The notes under the pieces: model-generated
Databases searched by the model: none
Told to the model about the DNA's origin: nothing
Seen by the model: only the letters and a program-made list of their open reading frames with translations
Position numbers and translations under genes: made by a program
Shown here: positions 37,701 to 48,000 of the stretch, piece after piece
Layout: the number at the start of each line of letters is the position of its first letter
Numbering within the stretch: position 1 is the first letter of the stretch
NCBI GenBank assembly: GCA_008690995.1
Contig: VRMN01000001.1
Coordinates: 5,022,001-5,086,000, forward strand
DNA: 64,000 bases
Origin: Porphyridium purpureum
Lineage: Eukaryota; Rhodophyta; Bangiophyceae; Porphyridiales; Porphyridiaceae
Reading direction: 5' to 3'

Positions 37701-38292
37701 CCTTTCTGCGCCGCGCTAAACCGCGCTAGGGGCAATGCCGGGATCCGGCCTGCCAGCACGTGGTCTACCGGGAGGATGTGTCAGAGAAACCAGCCCCACG
37801 CAGACGCGCGGGAGCGATGCGCGCGAACGATGCGCGCAGCCGCGAGTGCGCGTGAGTCCGCACACCCGCCTCGCGGTACAGTGAACTGAACAGGCACGAA
37901 CCCGTTTTCACTGAACCTCCTGTGTGGGTCGGAGGTACACTTTGTGTGTGATGCGGTGCAGTGCGCCGCTGTACACGCGGCAGCTCATGCACGGCTTCTC
38001 ACAGGAGGTGTGCATCTCCTTCAGAACCCAGCGGCGCGTACTGTGCGCGAGAGTATGATAATTTGGTATGTTTTTGAAGGTGTACAGTGCACTGAACGAG
38101 ACGCGTATGCATGCTCGTCAAATCTCCTCCGCCCACCTCTATGCGCGCATTCTTGCGGCTATAAAGAAAGCTTATTGACTGTGGGCGTCGGGAGACGCGC
38201 AGGGCAACGGACATAAAGGGGAAGGGCAGAACCAGGCAGAGAAGCAAGGCAGCTAGGTCGCGCAGGCAGGTTCGAGCGGAGACCAGGTCAAG
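37701..38292. other. Divergent promoter region of WAPL and LHCR
   Basis: 592 bp between WAPL-like (-) and the light-harvesting gene (+). No gene recognised; the LHCR promoter with any light-response elements should lie here. Confidence 0.4.
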
Positions 38293-38922
38293 ATGAGCGC
38301 AGCGTTTGTGAGTGGATTGGGCCTGGCCCAGGCGCGCGTCGTGCGCCGCTCGGTGTGCAGCTCGGTCGCGGCCGCGCCGATGAAGATGGTGACCTCAAAG
38401 TCGATGCCCTTCATGGAGGCGCCGCCGGCTCTGGACGGATCAATGGTCGGCGATGTGGGCTTTGACCCGCTGGGCTTCACCCGCACGTTCGATGTCAAGT
38501 GGATGCGCGAGGCTGAACTGAAGCACTGCCGCATCTGCATGCTCGCCGTGCTCGGCTTTGTGGTGCAGGAGATCTTCCGTCTCCCCATGTACTCAGGAGC
38601 CCCGAAGCTCGCGACTGACGCACACGACTACTTTGTGAGCCAAGGCGCGCTCAAGCAGATCCTGCTTTTCATCTCCTTCTTTGAGGTGTTTGGCACGGTC
38701 GCGCTGTGGGAGACCATGCAGGGCACGCGGGAACCTGGCGTTTTCGGGTTTGATCCGCTGAACCTCGGCAAGAACCCAGCGAGCTACGAGAAGTACGCGC
38801 TGTCGGAGCTGAAGAACGGCCGCCTCGCCATGATTGCCGTGGGTGGCTTCATCCACCAAATGTGGGTGTACAAGCAAGGTGTGCTGTACCAGCTGGCACA
38901 CTTCAAGCCAATGTCTTTGTAA
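38293..38922 (+). CDS. LHCR: Red-lineage light-harvesting chlorophyll a protein (LHCR)
   Basis: 209-aa thylakoid antenna protein of photosystem I. A plastid transit peptide (MSAAFVSGLGLAQARVVRRS) is followed by the LHC motif GFDPLGF. Three membrane helices follow. The first carries the chlorophyll-binding EAELKHCRICMLAVLGF, the second FISFFEVFGTVALWE, and the third ELKNGRLAMIAVGGF. The first- and third-helix motifs contain the Glu/Arg pairs that lock the helices and bind chlorophyll. It binds chlorophyll a and zeaxanthin in red algae and complements the phycobilisome antenna. The ATG is at 38293. This gene is the strongest evidence for a red-algal origin. Confidence 0.95.
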   Translation: MSAAFVSGLGLAQARVVRRSVCSSVAAAPMKMVTSKSMPFMEAPPALDGSMVGDVGFDPLGFTRTFDVKWMREAELKHCRICMLAVLGFVVQEIFRLPMYSGAPKLATDAHDYFVSQGALKQILLFISFFEVFGTVALWETMQGTREPGVFGFDPLNLGKNPASYEKYALSELKNGRLAMIAVGGFIHQMWVYKQGVLYQLAHFKPMSL

Positions 38923-40146
38923 AGGTTTTGCGACAGATGCCGGGACCGAGTCAGCTCTCCGTCCCCGGAATTATCGTAAACGATTCGCGGACGACTGCGC
39001 GAGAAAAAACAGAAAAACGAAATTAAAGAACTGTCCTTTTGTTCTAAATTTAGCATGGTCGAATTTCCGTGCGCACTGCCGAGCGTGGGCCGTACTGCGC
39101 GCAGTGAGAGACCTTGTGGCCACCAGTGGACCAGTCCACGCTGCGTCGTGCATCTGTAGGTCGGCGAGGTCGCAATTGATCAGAGCCGGGGTCTCACGCG
39201 ATCAGAGGAGCGGCCTCGTGCACGCGCACGCGCGTGCCGCTCCCCGCTTGAATTGTCTGTGCATTTGTGCCGGTACAGCTCTGGCTGTACCTCGCGTCTG
39301 CATCACGCGACAGCGCGCTGAACCCACTGCGGGGCAAGCTGTACCTCATCAACGAGCGGTGTGTGCTGCTGGGCTTCAAAATGATGCAGGGCGGCTGTTT
39401 TGCTAGCAACAAGGACGTACTGTGCTCCGTTGTGAGAGACGTCCAAGGCGGCGACCAAGTGAGAGCGGCACCACACGCGCGTCTGTATGTATGGACATGC
39501 GCGTCTCTTTTTTACACGCTCGGTAAGATTTGGCGGCGCGGGTTCGGAGGGTGAAAGGAGGAGGAGGGGGGGAAAAGTGACGATCTGTGCGCGCCGATTG
39601 CCAGTCCGCTCCGTCGAACGCCTCGACAACTCGCCATCGCTTGCTTGTGTGCATCGCGCCTCTCTCCTTCCCCTGTATCGAGACGTGGCGCGATACAGCG
39701 GAGCGGACACGAGACGGAGACGCGGGAAGCTTGGGCGTGCGTCGTGTGAGCGCGTGACCCGTGCATCCGCGCGCACGTGGTGGACATCGTCCATTGGGCG
39801 TTCGTTGAGGGACTAGCGGATGGGGCGGTTTTGCGCTGACAGGTAACAGAGGGGGGCGCGCACATTCTTGGGGAGCCACTTGCCTATCGGGCTCGTCATT
39901 TCGTGTCGAAGCCGCGGAAAGACAGACATCTTCGTCCTGCGGAAAGCGGTATCAGTTGGGCTCCGATACGGGGGTCAGTGAGCGAGGGAGCCCATTGCGG
40001 TACGTGCATCGCACATCGTTATAGGGTACGCGCTTTCGGAAGAGCGACGTGAAAGCCCAACAAGCGTTCTTCTCGCAATTTGATCTCAGGCGGAGCCCGT
40101 AACCTGGGGAGCCTAACCATTACGCTCGACGCGCAGCGAGGAAAAG
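38923..40146. other. Long intergenic region
   Basis: 1224 bp with only short unconvincing frames on both strands. A GC-rich inverted repeat (GAGCGGC at 39208-39214 with GCCGCTC at 39236-39242) could fold into a hairpin. No tRNA or known RNA recognised. Confidence 0.4.
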
Positions 40147-40818
40147 ATGGGATTATTTTCGTGTTTTGGCAAGGGAAAGAAAGACAATGACGCTGATGGC
40201 GCGACGAACAAGGCCACCGCGGTCAAGTCGGAGAATGCATCGGGAGCGGCGACAAACGTGATTTCTGCAAATGCCGGTGGTGGAGATAAGAATCGTGATC
40301 CGAAAGATGTAGGAAGTGGGAAGAAAGACGGGGCAGATGTGCGTGACCCAGATCTTTCAAACAACGTGCCAGTGCAGGCGAAAAACAGCGAAAACGCGAC
40401 TTCCCCGCACGGCAACGCACAAAACGCGAGTTCGTCAAACCCTGTGAACGCTGAACTCAATGTGGGGAACGAAGCTAAAGAAAGCGCGGCGGACATGAGT
40501 GAGGCGCAACGGAGGGAAGCTGAATACCTCGCAATGGAAAGAGAACAACAGAAGAAGTTGGTCATTCGGGTCAGTAAGTGGGTGGCTGATGCCGAACAGT
40601 TTAAGGAAAGCTGGGCGACTCTTGGTACGCCCATCGACGACATTCACAATCTTGAAGATTTTTCGGACGACGAGAGTCGGCCCGCGGCGAAGCAGAGCGC
40701 CGGTCGCAGTAACTCGGAAGACCAAACGACCATGGATAAGACACAACAGAGTAGTAACAGAATTCCCAGCGCGGCAGGCCCTGGCTCGGAAGAGCTATCT
40801 GGCGCGCGGAAGGAGTAG
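40147..40818 (+). CDS. Small acidic protein with putative N-terminal acylation, unknown
   Basis: 223-aa protein I do not recognise. The start MGLFSCFGKGKK has Gly2, a nearby Cys6 and a basic patch, the layout of proteins anchored by myristate plus palmitate. Residues 15-115 are Asn/Ala/Lys/Asp-rich disorder. A helical, charged block follows (EAQRREAEYLAMEREQQKKL, VIRVSKWVADAEQFKESW) and then an acidic tail (LEDFSDDESRP). Probably a membrane-tethered adaptor; this is inference. The ATG is at 40147. Another frame overlaps its 3' half but belongs to the upstream extension of the TM9SF frame and is not coding. Confidence 0.6.
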   Translation: MGLFSCFGKGKKDNDADGATNKATAVKSENASGAATNVISANAGGGDKNRDPKDVGSGKKDGADVRDPDLSNNVPVQAKNSENATSPHGNAQNASSSNPVNAELNVGNEAKESAADMSEAQRREAEYLAMEREQQKKLVIRVSKWVADAEQFKESWATLGTPIDDIHNLEDFSDDESRPAAKQSAGRSNSEDQTTMDKTQQSSNRIPSAAGPGSEELSGARKE

Positions 40819-41044
40819 ACAATACGCGCTTAGACATGCATCTCAGACTCGCATAAAGTCACCTTCGCTGATCGCACGCGCTTCAAGCACGGACCACCAC
40901 CTCGATCCTGCCGCACTCGCACGATGGCGAACAATTCTCTCGTCAAGAAATGAATTTTTTTATTGGTTTGGCGCTCTTTGGTTCTTCCCACAGAAAGGAA
41001 CGCGCACATGCCGCCAGCAGCCTTCGAACGGACCGTCGGTCAAC

Positions 41045-43213
41045 ATGCATCTTCTGGGTGCGCGCTTCTTGTGCTCTTCCTCTCTGGTGCTGGCGCTTCG
41101 CGTTGCGACACTGTGGGCGCTCGCGCAGACGTATGCAGAGGGCGATGACGTGAATGTATGGGTAACCAGGGTTGGGCCCTTCCGCGACCCATTCGAGCTG
41201 TACGACTTCCACGCTCGAGTCAAGCTATGCTCCAATCCAGTACCCACGGTGCTGCTGCCAGTTGACGAGCATCATCAGAACGTATCTTCAGAGCCAGGCA
41301 TACATCCAGCATCAGACACGGTAGGCGCTCACGAAGACCAGGACGCCATGAGCGGCGTCGAGTATCGTATTGCGCGTTTCGGCGAAGCACTGCGTGGTGA
41401 GCGATTCGCCAAGTGGAAACCTGTGCATGTCAAGTTCATGCGTGATATGGAACGAAATGCTATGTGCGAAGTCATTCTCGATCGAGATCAGGTGGCGAAT
41501 CTTGCGCACATGATCAGCGAGCAATACACTTACGAATTTGTCATCGATGGCCTCTCGTCGCGGCAATTCCTCGGGGAGGCTGTGGCGAAGAGTGTCGAGA
41601 TCGCAGCAGGAAGCGGCGCCGACGTGCCAGCAGCCGCAGCAGCGCGCGGAGCCGTCATCCGGCCGGACGGTGAGATTGCAGATCCCATTTCTTCTAGCCT
41701 TCCCGATGCGTCCTTATTGAATGATCAACCAGTACTGGATTCGGGCAAAAGTCCGGAAGATCCCCTGCCTGCTTCACCGAGCGATGAAGTTCTTTCACGT
41801 GCGTTTCTGCTTTACACGCATTTTGGCTTTGAGATCAGTGCCAACATGGAGCATCGCATCGTTGAGCTGGCGGTTAAGCCCCTAGAGTCGATCAGAATTG
41901 CGGATTCAGATGAATTCTCAAGCCTGCCTGTTGCTTTTACCTACTCGGTGGCTTGGACAGAAAAAGATGTGAAGTTTGACGTGCGTCATCAAATCTACTA
42001 CGATGACTTTGAGTCAGAGTCCCTCGATGTTCCCTGGTCGTCCATCCTCCACGGCTTCGCGAGTATGCTCTTCGTGACAGGAGTCTTTGGATTTTTGATT
42101 CTGCGATCCGTGCAGAAGGATCTCGCAGAACTTGCCTTGGTTCAAGGACAGGTGATCGCCATGACGGACGGACTGGAGCTCGGGCACGGTCATGGCACCG
42201 TCTCCGGACATGCCACTGCTCTTACACAAAGCGAGAAAGGATGGAAAGCGCTTCTCAACGAAACTTCTAGGGCACCATCGCATCTTATGCTTCTGTCTTG
42301 TTTTCTGGGTCTGGGTGCTCAGCATCTCGTATTTTTAATGATGCTGCTCACACTTGGACTTGCAGATGCGTTCCATCCTTTGGATCGCCAGCACCTTGGC
42401 AGCTATGTGGCTGCGCTCTATTTGGTTTCGTTTTTGGTTTCCGGGTCTGTCTCTGCCGCGCACTACAGAGAGTTTGGTGGCGACTCGTGGATTCGGTGTG
42501 CGTTGCTCACAGCCAGTTGCTTGTTTGTGCCGTGCTACGTCTCGGGCCTGGTCCTCAATTTCGCTGCTATTTTGGACGGCTCATCAAGATCGATTTCACT
42601 TAGCACCATGCTGATTATTTTCATCCTGTGGACGACCATCAGTGTTCCGCTGGCAATCACGGGCTCCATCCTCGGTCGATTCGCGGTGCGTCGCTCGAAA
42701 TCGCCTTCAGGTCCAGGATACAGCGAAACAAGGCGACGCCTTCCGAAGATTTCGTGGTTCCGCCACCCGTTCATGCTTTTCGCAGTGAGTGGCGTCTTGC
42801 CATTCGTAACGTTGTACGTTGAGGTCTCATTCACGATGCACAGCATGTGGGGGTACAAGGTGCTTGACCTGTACCAAGTGGCTCTCTCCTTGTTTTGTGT
42901 TCTTGTGATCGTGGTGGGTGTGAGCACGATCACGGCAGTTTACTTTCAGCTTGCCGTGGAAGACTTTCGCTGGAATTGGGGCTCGCTGGCGTTCGGTGGC
43001 TCTTTGAGTGCGTACGTATGTGTCTTCGCGGTGTCGGCTGTAATCTCTCGTGGCGGCGTAGACGCTTCTGGATCGAGCCTGCTGTCGCTGCTCGCCGGCG
43101 CAATGATTGCGTCCTGGATCTGCTTCTTGTCTTTCGGGTTCATCGGATACTGCAGTGCGCGCGTGTTTGTCCAATACTTGCTTCTCCACCTTACTACCGC
43201 GAAATGTGATTAG
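41045..43213 (+). CDS. TM9SF: TM9SF (EMP70/nonaspanin) membrane protein
   Basis: 722-aa nonaspanin. A signal peptide (MHLLGARFLCSSSLVLALR and following, to about residue 31) precedes a lumenal domain with VNVWVTRVGPFRDPFELYDF and RFGEALRGERFAKWKPV. Nine hydrophobic segments fill the C-terminal half from about residue 338. The chain ends TTAKCD, a KxD-type COPI-binding Golgi retention signal known for this family. Nonaspanins act in Golgi/endosomal sorting of membrane proteins. The start is the ATG at 41045, directly before the signal peptide; the frame runs open further upstream but that part lacks any signal. An AATAAA lies at 43240-43245. Confidence 0.88.
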   Translation: MHLLGARFLCSSSLVLALRVATLWALAQTYAEGDDVNVWVTRVGPFRDPFELYDFHARVKLCSNPVPTVLLPVDEHHQNVSSEPGIHPASDTVGAHEDQDAMSGVEYRIARFGEALRGERFAKWKPVHVKFMRDMERNAMCEVILDRDQVANLAHMISEQYTYEFVIDGLSSRQFLGEAVAKSVEIAAGSGADVPAAAAARGAVIRPDGEIADPISSSLPDASLLNDQPVLDSGKSPEDPLPASPSDEVLSRAFLLYTHFGFEISANMEHRIVELAVKPLESIRIADSDEFSSLPVAFTYSVAWTEKDVKFDVRHQIYYDDFESESLDVPWSSILHGFASMLFVTGVFGFLILRSVQKDLAELALVQGQVIAMTDGLELGHGHGTVSGHATALTQSEKGWKALLNETSRAPSHLMLLSCFLGLGAQHLVFLMMLLTLGLADAFHPLDRQHLGSYVAALYLVSFLVSGSVSAAHYREFGGDSWIRCALLTASCLFVPCYVSGLVLNFAAILDGSSRSISLSTMLIIFILWTTISVPLAITGSILGRFAVRRSKSPSGPGYSETRRRLPKISWFRHPFMLFAVSGVLPFVTLYVEVSFTMHSMWGYKVLDLYQVALSLFCVLVIVVGVSTITAVYFQLAVEDFRWNWGSLAFGGSLSAYVCVFAVSAVISRGGVDASGSSLLSLLAGAMIASWICFLSFGFIGYCSARVFVQYLLLHLTTAKCD

Positions 43214-43239
43214 CATGCAGAGCAGTCCGAATCGGTATC

Positions 43240-43245
43240 AATAAA
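43240..43245 (+). terminator. AATAAA polyadenylation signal for TM9SF
   Basis: AATAAA 27 bp after the stop codon, in the 142-bp gap before the next plus-strand gene. Confidence 0.5.
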
Positions 43246-43355
43246 CGGTTTAACGGTTCCTCGTTGCCGGCGGTGTAAATTGTTTTCGGACGCAAGGATG
43301 TGAAAGTGGAGACGGACAGAGTAATGCGCGGCTCTTCTCAGACTCCTGTGGTTGG

Positions 43356-45503
43356 ATGTTTGCTCCATTTCGGCAGCTTGAGGCTGCGCGCAAGCTTTTT
43401 CCTGGCATGGCGTGCCTCGCAGAAAAGCATGGTCGGGTCAGTAAGACGCTTCTTTGCGCGCGAGACTTTTCTAAATCGCCGATGGGGCCGCTAATAACGC
43501 CGAAGAAAAAGTCAAGGGAAGGACAGGCTCGTCGATCCACGGCTCCGCGCCAGTTGAGCCCAGAGCTTGAGAAGATTTGGAATGAACACATTGCTACGGA
43601 ATCTCAAAATCTCCACGCAAAACATTCTCAAGCAGTATCAGCCCTTAATTTCTTGCGACGACTGCGGGAAGAGGAAAAGCTTAGTAGACGCTCAGGTGAA
43701 CTCATGCAATCTTCGTCATTCTCTGCGCCGTCTCTAAACGTGCTGAACGTGGCGGGGAAGGAAGAACTTCGTTTGAAATCAACGCGAGTGACCGCGGGTC
43801 TCATCCGGGACTGGTTTATGGCCGATAACGCGAAGAGGCTGAACAGATTATGGGAGGTTGTATCAGGTGACTTGGGCCGTCTTTACGCCATGACACAGAT
43901 GCAATTCTTAACCTTTCATCTGTACTACGTGCTTCCTATATCAAAGGCACAGCACAAGCTTTTTCAGGAATCCTTCTCCAGACAAATGCGACGCGGAGCT
44001 GCCAACGCCATAAGCATGGGCACTACCTTATGGGCTCTGGCGCGTATGAAAAGTACGTCAATGGACCTTCGATTTTGGCGTCTTTGGCAAAAGGAGTACA
44101 TCACTCAGATTGACAAATGCGAGTCTTGGCGGGACATACTCGAGAATTTTTCGAATGTCGTGTGGGCCTTGGGAGAGCTCAAACTGTCTCGAACCGAAGA
44201 GTTTGACGATGGCATTCGGCGCGCATTGATTCCGGCCTGCACGGAGAAGTCGGCCCAACCAAGAACCCTAGCACTGCTTCTCTTTGCAGCGGCCAGGGGC
44301 CACTTCCTCAACTCTGACGTCTTGGACGCTTGGTACGCCCGGTTTATTGAAATCCAGACCCGTAGCATCTTGGATGGGGTGGGTGAGGTGCCGCAGGTAC
44401 GCAGTCGCGGTGCATTCGACGCCGTTGATTTGTATCAGATCATGCAGGCTCATTTGACCGTGGGAACTGCGATGCCCGCAAATGTTCAAAACGAGTGGGA
44501 GGTAGCGTTCAGCAAGGTCAACCACGCGTACACCTTTGAGAAGCTCATCAGTCTATTCTTTGCATACACAGAGCTGGACATGCCGTACACTGGTGTCTTT
44601 GTAGGTGCGTGGGGAAAGGCCTTCTGCGTAGCATTGGTGAGTGAAGACAAAATAACGGGGACCGGACCACGGAAGCTTGTGGTGGCCATGGCGAAACTCT
44701 CGGCAAACAAGCGCGCGTTCAACTTCCTCGAAAACAGAGTGATATGGCGACTTTACGAGTATTACAAGGAAGCTTTGCGGTGGCTCGAGATAGAGCATCT
44801 ATCAGGGTTTATCGGCCACTACGTGATATTTTATGATAACCTGATGAGGCGAACAGTGCCGTTCAAAAACGAATCGGTTTGCAATGAAATCATGTCATGT
44901 CTGGCCCACTCTTTATCTTTGTGCGCTGAACACGGGGACGGTTCAGAGAATGTTGCCCACTATGGAACAGCATTTCAGGCATTGGGATCATGTGCCTGGA
45001 TTTCTGTTCCCGATCAATGCGTGGAGCAATTCCAGGCGTGTTTCTCGAAATGGATGTCTGATCCGGCACGCATGGAAATGCCTGTCACGCCAAATATGGT
45101 AGAAAGCTGGCTCGAAGGTGTCTACGGACTGAAGGTTTTGAAAGGTGCGCTGACACCTCAAGAATGCGAGCAACTTCACTCCCTGCTCAGGAGATGCGCC
45201 CTGGATACTTGGAGCATCAAAAGTGTCGCATTGTATGTCATGTTTGTCGCAGACTTTGGATTAGAGATGGCGGAAGAAACGTACAATTTCTGCGTTGGGC
45301 GGCTGCGCTCAGATATCGCAAGAGTGCCTGTCAGCCTACTTGTTCCTTTGTATGATAGCATCGTCTCGGGCCTAGATCGAAAACTCGATGAGGACCTTTT
45401 TGTCAAATGGAAAGTCTGCGCCAAGTCTGTGCCAATCAAAACGCACATGGAGCTGCTCGCGACAAAGTATCCATCCGTGGCCGATTCTCTTACAGAGCAT
45501 TGA
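43356..45503 (+). CDS. Organelle OPR/FASTK-like helical repeat protein
   Basis: 715-aa protein. The N-terminus is basic with few acids (MFAPFRQLEAARKLFPG) and fits an organelle presequence. The middle contains helical repeats with the tell-tale TLWALARM and VVWALGELKLS units, typical of octotricopeptide-repeat and FASTK/RAP relatives that bind organellar RNA. Further repeat-like helices run to the end; no RAP domain was seen at the C-terminus. Likely role is RNA processing or translation in mitochondrion or plastid; the target is unknown. The ATG is at 43356. Confidence 0.55.
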   Translation: MFAPFRQLEAARKLFPGMACLAEKHGRVSKTLLCARDFSKSPMGPLITPKKKSREGQARRSTAPRQLSPELEKIWNEHIATESQNLHAKHSQAVSALNFLRRLREEEKLSRRSGELMQSSSFSAPSLNVLNVAGKEELRLKSTRVTAGLIRDWFMADNAKRLNRLWEVVSGDLGRLYAMTQMQFLTFHLYYVLPISKAQHKLFQESFSRQMRRGAANAISMGTTLWALARMKSTSMDLRFWRLWQKEYITQIDKCESWRDILENFSNVVWALGELKLSRTEEFDDGIRRALIPACTEKSAQPRTLALLLFAAARGHFLNSDVLDAWYARFIEIQTRSILDGVGEVPQVRSRGAFDAVDLYQIMQAHLTVGTAMPANVQNEWEVAFSKVNHAYTFEKLISLFFAYTELDMPYTGVFVGAWGKAFCVALVSEDKITGTGPRKLVVAMAKLSANKRAFNFLENRVIWRLYEYYKEALRWLEIEHLSGFIGHYVIFYDNLMRRTVPFKNESVCNEIMSCLAHSLSLCAEHGDGSENVAHYGTAFQALGSCAWISVPDQCVEQFQACFSKWMSDPARMEMPVTPNMVESWLEGVYGLKVLKGALTPQECEQLHSLLRRCALDTWSIKSVALYVMFVADFGLEMAEETYNFCVGRLRSDIARVPVSLLVPLYDSIVSGLDRKLDEDLFVKWKVCAKSVPIKTHMELLATKYPSVADSLTEH

Positions 45504-46047
45504 GCTAAGCGGCGGGACCTTCAACATTATTTACCTGGCATTTGATTGACTGTGATGGAACTGCAGATTGTAAGCGGATACGGGCTTGCACTAATTCCAG
45601 ACGAAGTATACATCGTTGTTTAGAGAATAAGGCCGCGCGCCGATTGACATGACATTTCCACGCGTTTCGAGGCTCGGCACAGGGCTCAAATCAACAGAAG
45701 GCCTCGGACCTCGATGCGCCGCCATCCTTGCTCGTGACGTCACCGCATCCTGCTTCGTACAATACGAGCCACGCCCCTGGATCCTGAGCTTTGTGCGCAT
45801 CCAATCTTCAATCTGTGCAAGCTTTCCTCTGGGAAACCGTGAGGTCCACGCAGACGCTCCGTAAAATTCCTGCAGCGCGTGACTCATCAGAGGCCATCAC
45901 GAAACGGACGTCACGACGGCCACGAGCGAGTCAGACCGGGCCCAGAAGCTCGATTCAAAAGAAGCCGGGAACACTTTACAGAAGAATGGGACGAGAGTGG
46001 GATAAAAAGCCCCATGGCCAAGAAGCAGCCGCAAGATCACACGCGAC
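45504..46047. other. Convergent intergenic region
   Basis: 544 bp between the OPR-like gene (+) and RAB11 (-). No gene, RNA or repeat recognised. Confidence 0.4.
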
Positions 46048-46698
46048 CTAGCAGCATTTGCTGCTTTTGCTCTTTGCTGGTTCATCAGTTGGGTTCTGAA
46101 TGACGATCGTCTCAAACGAATTGTTGCTCATAGCAGGTGCGTTACTGTTCTTTTCCAGCGTCTTCTTGCTCACGATTCGATAGATTTCCGTGAGAATGCG
46201 CGTGAACGCTTCGTTCACATTGGTTGCGTCCAAAGCAGACGTCTCGATAAAGCTCAGAGAATTACCAGCCGAAAATTTGGTGCCTTCCTCTGTCGTGACT
46301 GCGCGCAAATGCTGCAGATCACTCTTGTTCCCAACCAGCATGATTACAATGTTCGCGTCGGCGTGATCCTTCAGCTCCTTGAGCCATCGACTGACGTTCT
46401 CAAAAGTTCCCTTCTTGCTAATGTCATACACCAGCAGCGCTCCAACCGCGCCGCGATAGTATGCGGATGTGATAGCTCGATACCGCTCCTGGCCCGCCGT
46501 GTCCCAGATCTGGGCCTTGACGATCTTGCCATCTACTTGGATCGAACGCGTTGCAAACTCGACCCCGATTGTGCTCTTCGACTCGAGATTGAACTCGTTC
46601 CTTGTGAATCGCGAAAGCAGGTTTGACTTCCCTACGCCTGAGTCTCCGATGAGCACCACCTTGAACAGATAGTCATACTCGTCATCCGGGCGCGCCAT
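46048..46698 (-). CDS. RAB11: Rab11/RabA small GTPase
   Basis: 216-aa Rab GTPase of recycling endosome and trans-Golgi traffic. All G motifs are intact: GDSGVGKSN (P-loop), [11 protein letters not shown] (switch I and RabF1), [13 protein letters not shown] (switch II), GNKSDL and [10 protein letters not shown]. The effector and switch sequences match the Rab11 group. The C-terminus ends KCC, a double geranylgeranylation site. The start is the ATG at 46698 ([15 protein letters not shown]); the frame extends upstream without homology. Confidence 0.95.
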   Translation of the reverse strand: MARPDDEYDYLFKVVLIGDSGVGKSNLLSRFTRNEFNLESKSTIGVEFATRSIQVDGKIVKAQIWDTAGQERYRAITSAYYRGAVGALLVYDISKKGTFENVSRWLKELKDHADANIVIMLVGNKSDLQHLRAVTTEEGTKFSAGNSLSFIETSALDATNVNEAFTRILTEIYRIVSKKTLEKNSNAPAMSNNSFETIVIQNPTDEPAKSKSSKCC

Positions 46699-47030
46699 GG
46701 CGTGTTGTTCGCGTCCGCCGCTGCACACCACGCGAGCCGTCTGCGCGCAGATCCTCCCTCGATCTCCACCCCTACCCGCGCCTCTCCTCCCCTTTCTCAC
46801 CCGCAGCAAAATCGACGTCCGCACCCCACCCAACCACGCCTCGCTGTCCTAGACCCCCCACCTCCTCCGCACGTTCCTCCAGCACGAGCGACTGCTCCAG
46901 CACCGCACGCTCCCCGTCACCCACCCCAACTCCGCAGTGCGCGCGACCCTCCTCTCCTCATATGCCAAACACACGACTCCAGCACGGCCCTCCACGATCC
47001 TCCCTGTCTCCCTCTCTTCCCCCACACCCC

Positions 47031-47051
47031 ACCACCACCACCACCACCACA
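47031..47051. repeat. CCA trinucleotide repeat
   Basis: About seven CCA/CAC units in the pyrimidine-rich block. Confidence 0.8.
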
Positions 47052-47126
47052 CAAAACAACCCCAACCCCTGTTCCCCTTCCCCCCCTGTCCCTCTTCCCC
47101 CACGCGCTGACTGACTCTTCTCCGCT

Positions 47127-47152
47127 TTTCTTCTTCTTCTTCTTCTTCTTCT
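47127..47152. repeat. TTC trinucleotide repeat
   Basis: About eight TTC units; GAA on the strand transcribed for RAB11. Confidence 0.85.
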
Positions 47153-47462
47153 CCCCGGTTTATTCGCTCATCATGTTTTCGTCCGTCCTTCTTCCCTCCC
47201 CCCCACTTTGCCCCTTTCCGTCCCTCTTTCTAATATGATCACCACTAACCCTAGTCCCAATAAGTCGAACCAACCAAAGTTGCGACGAATATTACTGACA
47301 TGTTTTCGCACTGTCCTTATGAAAGCCACACCACTTTACTACAAAGACCTTATCAAAGAGGCCTGTCCCTGACCACGCATTCATGTGTTCTCTCTCCTTT
47401 CTGTCATACACAACATATGATTTGTATCGTATGGTCTACGTAGTGAACTGACTAGCCGATAA

Positions 47463-47494
47463 ACCGAACGACCGAACGACCGAACAACCGAACA
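47463..47494. repeat. 8-nt tandem repeat (ACCGAACG/ACCGAACA)
   Basis: Four adjacent copies, two ending in G and two in A. Confidence 0.85.
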
Positions 47495-48000
47495 GTACAA
47501 ACCAAGCGATGATGATGAACGGTTGTGTGTCGCGTACAAGGAAAACGCGATAGCGGCGCGATGCGGCGCAGTGAGGAACAAAAGGAGGAAAGAAACACAG
47601 AACATGCGGGTACAGTGGCGCGTGTGCGTGTCACAGAGCGTGCTGATTTTTGAGGCCCGCTTGTGCGAAAGGACAGAGCGCGCTGTAGAGGCAGAGGGGA
47701 AGGAAAAGCAGGGGAAGGGCAATGGTGTAAGCGTGGTGCATGGGGACCTGCGCAGGTGGAACGGGGAGTGATTGGTACGCGTGGATGGTGCAGAGGTGGT
47801 GGAGTGGCGGCACGGTAGTCGGGAAGTGTGGCAGCAGACACGCTGCACGCACACAGAGGACTGGTGCCATTGAGAGGGTCGGGCGGTGATGATGATGATG
47901 ATTTTATGTGAATCGCGGTGATGGTGGACATGAGCTGTTACGAGTCCGTGGAAAATTGGATGATGACAATGGCGAGCGGTCTGTCCGAGCTGCAACGTGC

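Larger units (their letters stand above)
46699..48000. other. Low-complexity intergenic region
   Basis: 1302 bp between RAB11 and TOP1. The plus strand is strongly pyrimidine-rich from about 46750 to 47240, with CCA (47031-47051) and TTC (47127-47152) microsatellites. Further on are four copies of an 8-nt ACCGAACG-like unit (47463-47494) and a GAT repeat (47887-47901). No gene recognised. Confidence 0.6.

Noticed and set aside
39303-39879. Overlapping 158- and 163-codon minus frames in the gap after LHCR
   Set aside because: His/Arg/Pro-rich translations in two frames at once, typical of GC-rich non-coding DNA.
40499-41044. Upstream extension of the TM9SF frame by 182 codons
   Set aside because: Overlaps the preceding gene in another frame, and the signal peptide begins exactly at the ATG 41045.
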